Positions 19,449-28,445 of a DNA stretch of 64,000 nt are shown here, in pieces. The notes below the pieces were generated by a model. That model saw only the letters and a program-made list of their open reading frames with translations, was not told the DNA's origin and searched no databases. The stretch covers positions 111,490-175,489 of the forward strand of contig NZ_QRAI01000007.1 of the NCBI RefSeq assembly GCF_014336955.1, given 5' to 3'. The position numbers and the translations under genes were made by a program. The DNA is from Saccharophagus sp. K07. Its GTDB lineage: Bacteria; Pseudomonadota; Gammaproteobacteria; Pseudomonadales; Cellvibrionaceae. Position 1 is the stretch's first letter. Each line of letters begins with the position of its first letter.

Positions 19449-20093
19449 ATGGCACAGCTCACCATAGCACTAACCAAAGGCCGTATTCTGGAAGAGACCT
19501 TGCCGCTGCTTGCTGCAGCAGGCATCGAGCCCCTGGAATCCATCCATAACAGCCGCAAATTGACCTTTGAAACCTCCTCGCCGGAAGTGCGCCTGCTGAT
19601 TCTGCGCGGCGTGGATGTACCGACCTATGTGCAATTCGGCGCGGCCGATGTCGGTGTTTCCGGCAAAGATACACTGCTGGAGCACGGTGGCCACGGTTAT
19701 TACGAGCCTCTGGATCTGCGCATCGCGCGCTGCCGCTTGATGACAGCGGGCTTGGTAGGCCAGGCTCCCAAAGCCGGGCGCATCAAGGTCGCCACCAAAT
19801 ACGTCAACGTCGCCAAGCGCTTTTACGCCGAAAAAGGTCAGCAGGTGGACGTGATCAAACTCTACGGCGCTATGGAGCTGGCGCCGGTGCTGCAGTTGGC
19901 TGATGAAATCGTCGATATTGTCGATACCGGCAATACCTTGCGAGCCAACGGCCTGGAGCCGCGCGAGGTCATCGCGGAAGTCAGTTCGCGCCTGATCGTC
20001 AACAAAGCCTCCATGAAGCTCAAGCACTACCAGATAGAAGCCCTGATGGATGCCATGGAAAGCGCCGTCAATGAAATCAATAGCGGCACGTAA
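19449..20093 (+). CDS. hisG: HisG, ATP phosphoribosyltransferase (short form)
   Basis: 214 residues, the short HisG-S form that lacks the C-terminal regulatory domain and needs the HisZ subunit for activity and histidine feedback; hisZ is not in this window. The enzyme joins ATP and PRPP in the first histidine step. Motifs include [13 protein letters not shown] near the start and the PRPP loop [18 protein letters not shown] chose ATG 19449 ([11 protein letters not shown]), 13 bases after murA. Confidence 0.96.
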   Translation: MAQLTIALTKGRILEETLPLLAAAGIEPLESIHNSRKLTFETSSPEVRLLILRGVDVPTYVQFGAADVGVSGKDTLLEHGGHGYYEPLDLRIARCRLMTAGLVGQAPKAGRIKVATKYVNVAKRFYAEKGQQVDVIKLYGAMELAPVLQLADEIVDIVDTGNTLRANGLEPREVIAEVSSRLIVNKASMKLKHYQIEALMDAMESAVNEINSGT

Positions 20094-20107
20094 CCCGGAG
20101 CCAATCC

Positions 20108-21415
20108 ATGCTGATTCGTCGTCTCCAGTCTTCATCTCCCGATTTTTCCCAGCAACTCGATAGTCTGTTGGCGTGGGAAGCTGAGTCCCATGATGCGGTG
20201 GAAGGGGCGGTTAAAGAAATCCTGGCCGCGGTACGCACTCGGGGCGATGCCGCAGTGGTGGAATACACCAATCGATTCGATCAGCGCGACGCCAAAACTG
20301 TCGCCGATCTGACATTGGGCAGAGAGCTGCTGCAACAGGCGCTGGCGCGCATTCCGGCGGAGCAGCGCGAAGCGCTGGAAGTGGCGGCGGAGCGCATTCG
20401 CTCATATCACGAGCATCAGCGGCAGGAGTCCTGGAGCTATCAGACGCCCGACGGCACCATCCTCGGGCAAAAGATTACGCCTATGGATCGTGTGGGTATG
20501 TATGTGCCGGGCGGCAAGGCTTCTTATCCGTCGTCCGTATTGATGAATGCTATTCCTGCTCAGGTGGCCGGTGTTCCGGAAGTCATTATGGTCAGCCCGG
20601 CACCGCGCGGAGAATTGAATGATCTGGTGCTGGCAGCGGCTGCTATCGCCGGTGTGGACAAGCTGATTTCCATCGGTGGCGCCCAGGCGGTTGCTGCCTT
20701 GGCCTACGGCACGGAAAGCATCGCGAAAGTGGATAAGATCGTCGGACCCGGCAATATTTTTGTCGCTACCGCCAAACGCGCCGTGTTTGGTTTGGTGGAT
20801 ATCGACATGATCGCAGGGCCATCGGAAATTCTGGTGGTTTGCGACGGTAAAACCGATCCGGATTGGATCGCCATGGATTTGTTCTCCCAAGCAGAACATG
20901 ACGAAAACGCCCAGGCGATTCTGATCAGTCCAGACAAAGCCTTCCTCGACGCAGTGGAAAACAGCATTGCGCGTTTGCTGCCGACTTTGGAGCGCAAAGA
21001 CATAGCCGGTGCGTCGCTCGCAAAACGCGGCGCGTTGATTGAAGCGGGTTCGATGGATGAGGCTATAGAGCTGGCAAACCGCATTGCTCCTGAGCACCTG
21101 GAGTTGTCGGTCGAACAACCGGAGCTCCTGTTGCTCAAAGTCAAACACGCAGGCGCCATCTTTATGGGGCGACACACCAGTGAGGCTTTAGGCGATTACT
21201 GTGCAGGTCCAAACCACGTACTGCCAACCTCAGGCACAGCACGGTTTTCTTCACCTTTGGGTGTATACGACTTCCAAAAACGCAGTTCGGTGATTCAATG
21301 TTCGGCTGCCGGGGCTTCTAAGCTCGGTCGAATTGCGTCGGTATTGGCGCGAGGGGAATCATTGGAAGCGCATGCGCGCTCGGCGGAGTATCGCATTCTG
21401 CCCGGTGACCGCTGA
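20108..21415 (+). CDS. hisD: HisD, histidinol dehydrogenase
   Basis: 435 residues. HisD oxidises histidinol to histidine in two NAD-dependent steps and uses zinc. Conserved segments include [30 protein letters not shown], the zinc-ligand region [11 protein letters not shown], and APEHLELS. It starts 14 bases after hisG. In pseudomonads hisC often follows; here the strand switches instead, and the stop codon touches the stop of the convergent protease gene. Confidence 0.96.
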   Translation: MLIRRLQSSSPDFSQQLDSLLAWEAESHDAVEGAVKEILAAVRTRGDAAVVEYTNRFDQRDAKTVADLTLGRELLQQALARIPAEQREALEVAAERIRSYHEHQRQESWSYQTPDGTILGQKITPMDRVGMYVPGGKASYPSSVLMNAIPAQVAGVPEVIMVSPAPRGELNDLVLAAAAIAGVDKLISIGGAQAVAALAYGTESIAKVDKIVGPGNIFVATAKRAVFGLVDIDMIAGPSEILVVCDGKTDPDWIAMDLFSQAEHDENAQAILISPDKAFLDAVENSIARLLPTLERKDIAGASLAKRGALIEAGSMDEAIELANRIAPEHLELSVEQPELLLLKVKHAGAIFMGRHTSEALGDYCAGPNHVLPTSGTARFSSPLGVYDFQKRSSVIQCSAAGASKLGRIASVLARGESLEAHARSAEYRILPGDR

Positions 21416-22567
21416 TTAGCCGGTTACCGGCTTCTTCTCTAAAATGGCTTGAACACGCTCGAGTTTGCCATTGCGATAAAACTCTATGTCCACGGTTTCG
21501 CCGGGGCGTGACTCTTGAATCTGCTGCCGGCCGCGGGCGCCATTGCCCACCGGTTCGTCGTTGATCTTCACTATCACATCACCGGGCTGTAGGCCCGCCA
21601 CATGTGCAGGCCCTTTGTTATAGATACGGGTAATCAACACACCATTGGTGGAATCCAGTTGGAAGGAGTGCGCCAGTTGCGGCGTCAGGCTCTGGGCATC
21701 CACACCCAACCAGCCGCGCACAACCCGGCCAAACTCGACAATGTCCTTCAAGGTGCGCACTGCCGTATCGGCGGGTACAGCCAGGCCAACGCCGTTCAGA
21801 TCTGAGTTGCCGATGCGGTCGAGGATGGCGGTATTGATGCCCAATAAATTGCCGTGCACATCGATCAAGGCCCCGCCAGAATTGCCCGGATTGATGGCCG
21901 CGTCTGTCTGAATAAAGTTTTCAAACACGCTGATGCCCAGGCCGTAACGTCCGGTCGCCGAAATAATGCCCTGGGTTACCGTCTGGCCCATGCCAAACGG
22001 ATTGCCTATCGCCAGCACTATATCGCCCACCTGAGCGGTTTGCGGTGAGCCTATGGGGATGGCTTTCAGATTGTCGAGTTCGATCTTCAGGACCGCCAAA
22101 TCATTTTCCAGATCGACCCCTATCACCCGCGCTTTACTCTCGCGCCCGTCCTGCAGCTGCACCACAATCTCGTCAGCTCCATAAATCACGTGGTTATTGG
22201 TGAGCAAATAGCCTTGTTCACTGATGATCACCCCAGAGCCGAGGGCTGATTGCATGCGCTCCTGGCGGGGGATATCCGCGCTGTTGTAGAAGTAGCGAAA
22301 CAGAGGGTCATTGAACAATCGGTGTGTCGTGCGGTTGATTTTTTTGCGGGTAAAAATGTTGACGACAGAAGGTGCTGCGCGGTTGACGGCGTCAGCGTAG
22401 GAGGTCATCCCTTCGTATTGCTGGCCCATAACATTAAACGAGGGATTGTGGGGGGCTGTCGGACTATTGCGCGGATTGAGCTCAGGGAACAGCTGCAGAA
22501 TGATGAGCGCCATCAGCAGTCCGAAGACCGCTGGCCAGCGAAGGTATTCAAACGCTCTCATCCACAT
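21416..22567 (-). CDS. DegS/AlgW-family periplasmic serine endoprotease
   Basis: 383 residues: one N-terminal membrane anchor (about residues 11-30), a trypsin-like domain and a single C-terminal PDZ domain. The catalytic triad is H126 in TNNHVI, D156 in ENDLAVLK, and S230 in NPGNSGGALID. This architecture fits DegS (AlgW in Pseudomonas), which senses misfolded porin tails through PDZ and starts anti-sigma cleavage in the sigma-E response. Two adjacent ATGs (22567 and 22561) are possible starts. The single PDZ and the anchor distinguish it from DegP/MucD. Confidence 0.9.
   Translation of the reverse strand: MWMRAFEYLRWPAVFGLLMALIILQLFPELNPRNSPTAPHNPSFNVMGQQYEGMTSYADAVNRAAPSVVNIFTRKKINRTTHRLFNDPLFRYFYNSADIPRQERMQSALGSGVIISEQGYLLTNNHVIYGADEIVVQLQDGRESKARVIGVDLENDLAVLKIELDNLKAIPIGSPQTAQVGDIVLAIGNPFGMGQTVTQGIISATGRYGLGISVFENFIQTDAAINPGNSGGALIDVHGNLLGINTAILDRIGNSDLNGVGLAVPADTAVRTLKDIVEFGRVVRGWLGVDAQSLTPQLAHSFQLDSTNGVLITRIYNKGPAHVAGLQPGDVIVKINDEPVGNGARGRQQIQESRPGETVDIEFYRNGKLERVQAILEKKPVTG
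21418..21440 (+). terminator. Terminator-like hairpin for hisD inside the protease 3' end
   Basis: AGCCGG (21418-21423), loop TTA, CCGGCT (21427-21432) is followed by TCTTCTCT on the plus strand. It begins three bases after the hisD stop, within the last codons of the convergent gene, so one segment seems to serve both as coding sequence and as plus-strand terminator. Confidence 0.5.
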
Positions 22568-22591
22568 AAACAGGTTATCTCAGCGACCGCT

Positions 22592-23071
22592 TTAGATCGT
22601 GCGCTTGGTGCCGCCGGGAGAGTTTTCCAGCAGCGTTGCGGCTTCATCGTCGTCCTTCAAACCAAATTCTTCGCTCAACATCCCGTGGCTACCGGGAATC
22701 TTCGGTGCCCAGTCCTTCGGTGGTTCAATCTGCGAAGCATTCAGTTTTTCTTTGCCTTCTTCGTTTTCCCCGGCTGCGAATAGTTGACGCCCGATCTCGA
22801 CATTGGTCAGTTGCATAGCGCCCAGAGCGAGGTGCTCATGCAATTCTTTATAACTTTGGGTAAGTTCGCGCACCTTTTGCGCGGTTTCGCTGAAATGTTG
22901 CGCGACGTCTTGTTGATAGCTTTCCAGCTCCCGTTTTGCGTCCAAAAGTCGTTGCTCAATCTCTTTGTGCTGCTCCGGTGCAATCCAGGTTCGGCTCACA
23001 ATGGCACCTATAACAGCGCCCACTATCAGCATAATAATCCCGACGATAAACAAGCTTTCTAACGGAAACAC
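22592..23071 (-). CDS. zapG: ZapG (YhcB), DUF1043 envelope/division protein
   Basis: 159 residues starting at GTG 23071, chosen because AAGGAG lies six bases upstream; the frame extends further but without a credible start. An N-terminal membrane helix (LFIVGIIMLIVGAVIGAIV) is followed by a cytoplasmic coiled coil (residues about 30-90) and an acidic tail. YhcB/ZapG links divisome and elongasome and influences lipid and wall synthesis in E. coli. It often neighbours degS/degQ and zapE, as here. Confidence 0.9.
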   Translation of the reverse strand: MFPLESLFIVGIIMLIVGAVIGAIVSRTWIAPEQHKEIEQRLLDAKRELESYQQDVAQHFSETAQKVRELTQSYKELHEHLALGAMQLTNVEIGRQLFAAGENEEGKEKLNASQIEPPKDWAPKIPGSHGMLSEEFGLKDDDEAATLLENSPGGTKRTI

Positions 23072-23307
23072 AAAAATCTCCTTAGGCGGAAAAAATGGAG
23101 GTGGGGCGACGAGGCGTGCAATTTTTAGCCGGCAGATGGGAAATCTGTTTGCTATGTTATTGAACGCAGTCGGCTTGGCGGCAATCAACACGCTTCTTAA
23201 TGATACCCCGACTTACAGCAACTTGCGCTGGTTCACAGCGAAATTGCGCCACCTAGAGCGGCAAGTTAAAGTACGCGCCGCCTGTTTTTCTGGTTAGAAC
23301 CCCTCCA

Positions 23308-24411
23308 ATGATTGATACACCGATCAGCCGCTATGAGCGTGACTTGCAAAAATCAGGATTTGCAGCAGATGCAGCACAGCGGCAAGCGATTGAACGCTTG
23401 CAGATTCTGTTCGACGAATTAGTTGCTCTTCAGCATCGTCGAGTTCCGCTTTGGCAGCGTTTATTTGCATTTGGTAAAACTCCCTCGGCGCCTAAAGGCG
23501 TTTATATGTGGGGAGGTGTCGGGCGCGGCAAAACCTACATAATGGATGTTTTTTTTGAAACCCTGCCGTTTCCACAAAAAATGCGCGTCCACTTTCACCG
23601 CTTTATGCGCCGCGTTCACAGCGAGCTCACGCGTTTTAAAGGTGAAAAAAATCCCCTGGAAAAAGTAGCGGATGTGCTGGCGGGTGAAGCGCGCGTTATC
23701 TGCTTTGACGAATTTTTTGTATCCGATATTACCGACGCCATGATTTTGGGGAATTTGCTGGACGCTTTGTTCGCGCGCGGCGTGACCCTGGTGGCGACAT
23801 CCAATATTGAGCCGGATGGCTTATATAAAGATGGCCTGCAGCGGGTGCGCTTTCTGCCAGCGATTGCGCTGTTGAACAGTCATACGGATGTGCTCAATGT
23901 CGACGGTGGTACGGATTATCGTCTGCGAACTTTGGTCAAGGCGGATCTTTTCCACTCTCCTCTGGGAGATGAGGCGGAGCAGGCTCTGAAAAATTGTTTC
24001 CATCGCCTCGTACCTGAGAGAGGCGCTATTCAGCAGAATGTGCCGCTTGAGGTGGAAAATCGGACGATCTGTGCGCGCTATGAAGCGGACGATGTGGCCT
24101 GGTTCGATTTCGCTGCCCTGTGCGACGGCCCGCGTTCGCAGAACGATTACATAGTTCTGGCCAAAGAGTTTCACGCCATCCTGGTTTCCAATGTCCCTCA
24201 GTTTGTCGGCCGCAATGACGACCAGGCGCGGCGTTTTATCTATATGGTGGATGAATTCTACGACCGGCGCGTCAAGCTGGTGCTCTCCGCCGCTTGTCCG
24301 GTGACAGAGCTGTATAAAGAAGGGCGGTTGGAATTCGAGTTTCAGCGCACCGTGAGCCGTTTGCTGGAGATGCAGAGTGAAGAGTATCTGGCTCAGCCTC
24401 ACAGACCGTAG
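23308..24411 (+). CDS. zapE: ZapE, AFG1-like division ATPase
   Basis: 367 residues of the AFG1 family. ZapE is a cytoplasmic ATPase that associates with the Z-ring under stress in E. coli. Walker A GGVGRGKT at 69-76 and Walker B VICFDEFF at about 130-137 are clear, followed by the sensor segment VATSNIEPDGLYKDGLQR. It is divergent from zapG with about 236 bases between them. ATG 23308 gives the family N terminus. Confidence 0.94.
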   Translation: MIDTPISRYERDLQKSGFAADAAQRQAIERLQILFDELVALQHRRVPLWQRLFAFGKTPSAPKGVYMWGGVGRGKTYIMDVFFETLPFPQKMRVHFHRFMRRVHSELTRFKGEKNPLEKVADVLAGEARVICFDEFFVSDITDAMILGNLLDALFARGVTLVATSNIEPDGLYKDGLQRVRFLPAIALLNSHTDVLNVDGGTDYRLRTLVKADLFHSPLGDEAEQALKNCFHRLVPERGAIQQNVPLEVENRTICARYEADDVAWFDFAALCDGPRSQNDYIVLAKEFHAILVSNVPQFVGRNDDQARRFIYMVDEFYDRRVKLVLSAACPVTELYKEGRLEFEFQRTVSRLLEMQSEEYLAQPHRP

Positions 24412-24429
24412 ATTCGACGCTTAAGTTGC

Positions 24430-24458
24430 TTGAAAAACGGCCAATCCTTGTGTAGGAT
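24430..24458 (+). promoter_or_regulatory. Promoter for rplM-rpsI
   Basis: TTGAAA (24430-24435), a 17-base spacer and TAGGAT (24453-24458), followed by the GC-rich stretch TCGCGCTCC, fit a growth-rate-regulated sigma-70 promoter about 95 bases ahead of rplM. Confidence 0.65.
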
Positions 24459-24462
24459 TCGC

Positions 24463-24552
24463 GCTCCTTTTTGCCCGCGTCTTGTGGGCAGGGCTTTAAC
24501 CCCCGGGTTTTCCGGGTTCCAGTTTGTACCCTACGTTTTGAAGGCCTACAAC
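24463..24552 (+). promoter_or_regulatory. Structured 5' leader of rplM
   Basis: The predicted transcript leader can form two hairpins: TGCCCGC with GTGGGCA (about 24471-24490) and AACCCCCGG with CCGGGTT (about 24498-24518). Ribosomal protein L13 represses its own operon in E. coli, so a leader RNA target is plausible, but no known consensus is matched here. Confidence 0.35.
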
Positions 24553-24981
24553 ATGAAGACTTACAGTGCCAAATCGGAAACAGTAAAACGTGACTGGTAC
24601 ATTGTCGATGCTTCAGGCAAAACTCTCGGCCGTCTGGCTGCAGAAATTGCTCACCGCCTGCGCGGCAAGCACAAGCCTGAATTTACTCCCCACGTGGACA
24701 CTGGCGATTACATCGTTGTAATCAACGCCGAAAAAGTTCGCGTGACCGGTAACAAGGCAAAAGACAAGTTCTACCATCACCACACCGGTTTCCCCGGTGG
24801 TTTGAAATCCATCAGCTTCGAAAAATTGATCATCAAGGCTCCTGAGCTGACGATCATGAGTGCCGTGAAAGGTATGTTGCCTAAAGGGCCTCTTGGACGT
24901 GCGATCTTCAAAAAACTGAAGGTGTATGCCGGCGATGCTCATCCGCACGCAGCCCAGCAACCCCAAGAACTGAACATTTAA
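24553..24981 (+). CDS. rplM: 50S ribosomal protein L13
   Basis: 142 residues, exactly the usual L13 length. Conserved segments [30 protein letters not shown] and MLPKGPLGR are visible. L13 is an early assembly protein of the large subunit. ATG 24553 is chosen over an in-frame upstream start because MKTYSAK matches the family N terminus. It is followed 13 bases later by rpsI, the invariant bacterial pair. Confidence 0.98.
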   Translation: MKTYSAKSETVKRDWYIVDASGKTLGRLAAEIAHRLRGKHKPEFTPHVDTGDYIVVINAEKVRVTGNKAKDKFYHHHTGFPGGLKSISFEKLIIKAPELTIMSAVKGMLPKGPLGRAIFKKLKVYAGDAHPHAAQQPQELNI

Positions 24982-24994
24982 CGGAAGCTGAATT

Positions 24995-25387
24995 ATGGCA
25001 GGTGAACAATTTTACGGTACCGGTCGTCGCAAAACTGCTACGGCACGTGTTTTTATCTCTTTGGGTAGCGGCAAATTCAGCGTCAACGATCGCGCTCTCG
25101 AAGAGTATTTCGGTCGCGAAGTAGCCCGCATGATCGTGCGTCAACCGCTCGAACTGACCGGCAACTCAGACAAGTTTGACGTTAAAGTAACTGTCAAAGG
25201 CGGCGGTAGCTTCGGTCAAGCTGGTGCAATTCGCCACGGTTTGACTCGCGCTCTGATGGCTTATGACGACAGCCTTCGCTCCGATCTGCGAAAAGCAGGT
25301 TATGTCACTCGCGACTCTCGCGAAGTGGAGCGCAAAAAGGTTGGTTTGCGCAAAGCGCGCAAGAGACCGCAATACTCCAAACGTTAA
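24995..25387 (+). CDS. rpsI: 30S ribosomal protein S9
   Basis: 130 residues, the E. coli length. The typical [14 protein letters not shown] start and the basic C-terminal end [17 protein letters not shown] are present; the terminal lysine-arginine tail reaches the P-site tRNA in the ribosome. It is the second gene of the rplM-rpsI operon and is followed by a strong terminator. Confidence 0.98.
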   Translation: MAGEQFYGTGRRKTATARVFISLGSGKFSVNDRALEEYFGREVARMIVRQPLELTGNSDKFDVKVTVKGGGSFGQAGAIRHGLTRALMAYDDSLRSDLRKAGYVTRDSREVERKKVGLRKARKRPQYSKR

Positions 25388-25401
25388 TCGTTGGATATCC
25401 G

Positions 25402-25428
25402 AAAGCCCGACAATGTCGGGCTTTTTTC
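25402..25428 (+). terminator. Rho-independent terminator of rplM-rpsI
   Basis: AAGCCCGAC (25403-25411) pairs with GTCGGGCTT (25415-25423) around a three-base loop, followed by TTTTTCTTT. It lies 15 bases after the rpsI stop. Confidence 0.9.
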
Positions 25429-25444
25429 TTTGGTGTCTGGCAAC

Positions 25445-25660
25445 TTATCCGCGCGAGTTGGAAAACTTTTTATGGCCTGGGCGCCTGGTTAGACGACGCG
25501 TATTTCCTTGTAAGCAGTAGGTATTTTCATTACCATGTTGCCATTTTTTGTGGGCACTTGGGGCAATCAATTCATACGGCATCACCGCAGTAGGCGAGAT
25601 GTCGGGATACTCCATTTTAATAAAGTGATCCCGCCGCTGAAGATCATAGAATTTATCCAT
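25445..25660 (-). CDS. Small hypothetical protein between rpsI and petA
   Basis: A 71-residue frame on the minus strand, MDKFYDLQRRDHFIKMEYPD and onward, in the 317-base gap between rpsI and petA. ATG 25660 has AAAGG six to seven bases upstream; an extension to 25690 is possible. The N-terminal half looks protein-like, while the C-terminal half is rich in arginine and lysine. I do not recognise a family, and it may be a chance frame. It is divergent from petA and convergent with rpsI. The remainder of the gap holds the rpsI terminator and the petA start region. Confidence 0.35.
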   Translation of the reverse strand: MDKFYDLQRRDHFIKMEYPDISPTAVMPYELIAPSAHKKWQHGNENTYCLQGNTRRLTRRPGHKKFSNSRG

Positions 25661-25704
25661 TCTCAACCTTTGTCTTTTAAAAGCTGTCACGGGAGATTAG
25701 CGTC

Positions 25705-26301
25705 ATGAGCAATGACGGTGTAAACCAAGGGCGTCGTCGTGTCCTAACGGCGATGACGTCCGTCGTGGGGGCTGCGGGTGTTATTGGCGCCGCGGTACCA
25801 TTCGTGGGTTCTTGGAACCCCAGCGCCAAGGCCAAAGCGGCAGGCGCTCCAGTGGAGGTCAATATCTCCAAATTGGAGCCAGGCCAGATGGTAACTGTCG
25901 AGTGGCGTGGAAAGCCCGTTTACATAGTTCGACGTACTCAGGAAGCTCTGGCCGGTTTGAAAGTCATGGAGCCGGAGTTGCGTGATCCCACCTCTGAAAA
26001 ATCGGTTCAGCCCGGTTACGCAAAAAATGAAGGGCGCGCAATTAAAGAAGAATTTGTCGTGCTGCTCGGATTGTGCACCCACTTGGGCTGTGCTCCTGGA
26101 TACCAACCGACAGTGGGTTCGATTGATATAGGCGGATCTGTTGAGTGGCAGGGCGGCTTTTTCTGCAAGTGCCACGGGTCCAAATTCGACTTGGCAGGCC
26201 GCGTATTGAAAGGCGTTCCAGCGCCCATCAATCTGGAAGTCCCCCCCCATAAGTATCTCAGCGATACCGTAATACTCATCGGCGAAGATCAGGAGGCGTG
26301 A
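25705..26301 (+). CDS. petA: Rieske iron-sulfur subunit of the cytochrome bc1 complex
   Basis: 198 residues. The Rieske protein passes electrons from ubiquinol to cytochrome c1. An N-terminal twin-arginine-type segment GRRRVLTAMTSVVGAAGVIG acts as signal anchor. The 2Fe-2S ligands are C124 and H126 (CTHLGC) and C154 and H157 (CKCHGS), with C129 and C156 as the expected disulfide. GGAG lies ahead of ATG 25705. The fused cytochrome b-c1 gene follows after four bases. Confidence 0.97.
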   Translation: MSNDGVNQGRRRVLTAMTSVVGAAGVIGAAVPFVGSWNPSAKAKAAGAPVEVNISKLEPGQMVTVEWRGKPVYIVRRTQEALAGLKVMEPELRDPTSEKSVQPGYAKNEGRAIKEEFVVLLGLCTHLGCAPGYQPTVGSIDIGGSVEWQGGFFCKCHGSKFDLAGRVLKGVPAPINLEVPPHKYLSDTVILIGEDQEA

Positions 26302-26305
26302 TCCA

Positions 26306-28366
26306 ATGACAAAGTGGCTTACAGGCTTGTGGAACTGGATTGATTACCGCCTTCCGGTGCAGCGCGCATGGGATACCCACATGGGCAAATACTACGCGCC
26401 GAAAAATTTCAACTTCTGGTACTTCTTCGGAGTGCTGTCACTGCTCGTACTGGTGAACCAACTGCTCACCGGTATCTGGCTGACGATGAACTTCGAACCT
26501 TCTGCTGAAGGCGCCTTTGCTTCTGTTGAGTACATCATGCGCGACGTGCCCTACGGCGATATTCTGCGCTATATGCATTCCACCGGTGCATCTGCCTTCT
26601 TCGTGGTGGTTTACCTCCATATGTTCCGTGGTTTGATGTACGGATCCTACAAAGCGCCGCGCGAACTGGTGTGGATCTTCGGTATGTTGATTTACTTGGT
26701 GCTTATGGCCGAAGCCTTCATGGGCTATGTGTTGCCTTGGGGCCAGATGTCCTACTGGGGGGCGCAGGTAATCGTAAACCTGTTTGGTGCGATTCCTGTT
26801 GTTGGTGAAGACCTTGTTCAATGGATCCGCGGTGACTACCTGATTTCGGGAGCCACCTTGAACCGCTTCTTTGCTCTACACGTAGTCGCTCTGCCGATCG
26901 TTCTGCTGGCGCTGGTGGTGCTTCATATTCTGGCTCTCCACCAAGTGGGTTCCAATAACCCCGACGGTATCGAGATCAAGAAGCATAAAGACGCAAACGG
27001 CGTACCTCTGGATGGAATCGCGTTCCACCCGTACTACACCGTTCACGATCTGGTTGGCGTAACCGTGTTTCTGTTCGCTTTCTGTGGCGTTATCTTCTTC
27101 GCTCCGGAAATGGGCGGTTTCTTCCTGGAATACGCAAACTTTGAACAAGCCAATGGTTTGAAGACTCCAGAGCACATAGCACCGGTTTGGTACTTCACGC
27201 CGTTCTACGCCATGTTGCGCGCTGTGACCTTTGATATTGGACCTTTGGATTCCAAATTCCTCGGTTTCGTGGTCATGGGTGCGGCTATTGCCATTCTGTT
27301 TGTGTTGCCCTGGCTGGATAAGAGCCCAGTTAAATCCATTCGTTACAAAGGCACCTTTAGTCGCATTGCGCTGATTGTGTTCGCTGCAGCGTTTGTGATT
27401 TTGGGTTATCTGGGTGTTAAGCCTTCTACTCCCGGCCGAACCATTCTGGCGCAGCTGTGTACTGTTCTGTATTTCGCTTATTTCATCGGCATGCCGTTCT
27501 GGACTCGCCGGGAAAAATGCAGCCCAGTGCCTGACCGTGTTCGCATGACCGGCTTGAGCAAAGGTCTGGTTCTCGGTGGATTCGCCTTGTTTATCATTTT
27601 GGTGATAGTGCCGATCAAGGCGGTGGGTGCATCAGAGGGAGGTCCATGTGGTAACGTTCCTTGCCTGGAGCCGCATAAGCCTTTCGATATCAGCGACAAA
27701 GAGTCACTGCAGCGCGGCCTGAAGTATTTCGTCAACTACTGCATGGGATGCCACAGCGTCGGTTATTCACGCTATGGCCGGGTGGCGGAAGATCTCGGTA
27801 TTCCGGATCAGGTGATGCTCGACAACATTATTTTCACCGATCAAAAGATCGGTGAACTGATGACCATCTCTATGTCTCCGCAAAATGCCAAAAGATGGTT
27901 CGGTGCCACTCCTCCGGATCTCAGCTTGGTTGCGCGCTCACGTTCCCCCGAATGGCTGTATACCTATCTGCTGACGTTCTACCGCGACGATACCCGTCCT
28001 ACCGGCGTCAACAACAAGGTTTTCGAGAACGTTGGTATGCCGCATGTGATGCTTGAGCTGCAAGGCCTGCTCGAATGTGCTCCTGGGCCAGCCGTCGACA
28101 GCCATGGTCGTGTCATCCGCAACCAGGTGGGTGAGCCTGCAACAGTCGCTTGTGGCACTTTGGCTCCCGGTGCAATCAAGGGCTCTCTCTCCGGTGAAGA
28201 ATTTGAGCGCGTGGTTTACGACGTAGTGAATTTCCTGGAGTATGTGGCTGAACCGGGCGCAGAGAAGAGGAAGCGCATCGGTATCTACGTCATGTTGTTC
28301 CTGCTGGTCTTTTTGGTATTCACTTGGTTGTTGAACCGCGAATACTGGAAAGACGTTCATAAGTAG
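26306..28366 (+). CDS. Fused cytochrome b / cytochrome c1 of the bc1 complex
   Basis: 686 residues in one uninterrupted frame. Residues 1 to about 412 are a full cytochrome b with its membrane helices and the haem histidine segments. From M414 a hydrophobic segment (KGLVLGGFALFIILVIVPI) ends in KAVGA, resembling a signal peptide with cleavage after about A442. It is followed by cytochrome c1 with its haem site CMGCH at 479-483 and a C-terminal anchor near residue 660. This is the arrangement known from fbcH of Bradyrhizobium, where the precursor is cut into two subunits. Most gammaproteobacteria keep petB and petC separate. Confidence 0.93.
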   Translation: MTKWLTGLWNWIDYRLPVQRAWDTHMGKYYAPKNFNFWYFFGVLSLLVLVNQLLTGIWLTMNFEPSAEGAFASVEYIMRDVPYGDILRYMHSTGASAFFVVVYLHMFRGLMYGSYKAPRELVWIFGMLIYLVLMAEAFMGYVLPWGQMSYWGAQVIVNLFGAIPVVGEDLVQWIRGDYLISGATLNRFFALHVVALPIVLLALVVLHILALHQVGSNNPDGIEIKKHKDANGVPLDGIAFHPYYTVHDLVGVTVFLFAFCGVIFFAPEMGGFFLEYANFEQANGLKTPEHIAPVWYFTPFYAMLRAVTFDIGPLDSKFLGFVVMGAAIAILFVLPWLDKSPVKSIRYKGTFSRIALIVFAAAFVILGYLGVKPSTPGRTILAQLCTVLYFAYFIGMPFWTRREKCSPVPDRVRMTGLSKGLVLGGFALFIILVIVPIKAVGASEGGPCGNVPCLEPHKPFDISDKESLQRGLKYFVNYCMGCHSVGYSRYGRVAEDLGIPDQVMLDNIIFTDQKIGELMTISMSPQNAKRWFGATPPDLSLVARSRSPEWLYTYLLTFYRDDTRPTGVNNKVFENVGMPHVMLELQGLLECAPGPAVDSHGRVIRNQVGEPATVACGTLAPGAIKGSLSGEEFERVVYDVVNFLEYVAEPGAEKRKRIGIYVMLFLLVFLVFTWLLNREYWKDVHK

Positions 28367-28398
28367 TCGGTTGGTCGTCCAAATCGTCAACGCTTACT

Positions 28399-28418
28399 GT
28401 CCCGGCGCAAGCCGGGAC
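28399..28418 (+). other. Perfect hairpin with GCAA tetraloop before sspA
   Basis: GTCCCGGC and GCCGGGAC form an eight-base stem closed by GCAA, a GNRA-type loop. It sits between the bc1 gene and sspA, 28 bases before the sspA start. No T-run follows, so it may stabilise the upstream mRNA or act as a processing element rather than as a terminator. Confidence 0.6.
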
Positions 28419-28445
28419 TGATGTCCCCCTAAAAGTGAGGTCTCG

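Noticed and set aside
20402..21175. 257-codon minus-strand frame opposite hisD
   Set aside because: Antisense to a well-conserved enzyme, no ribosome site, no recognisable domain.
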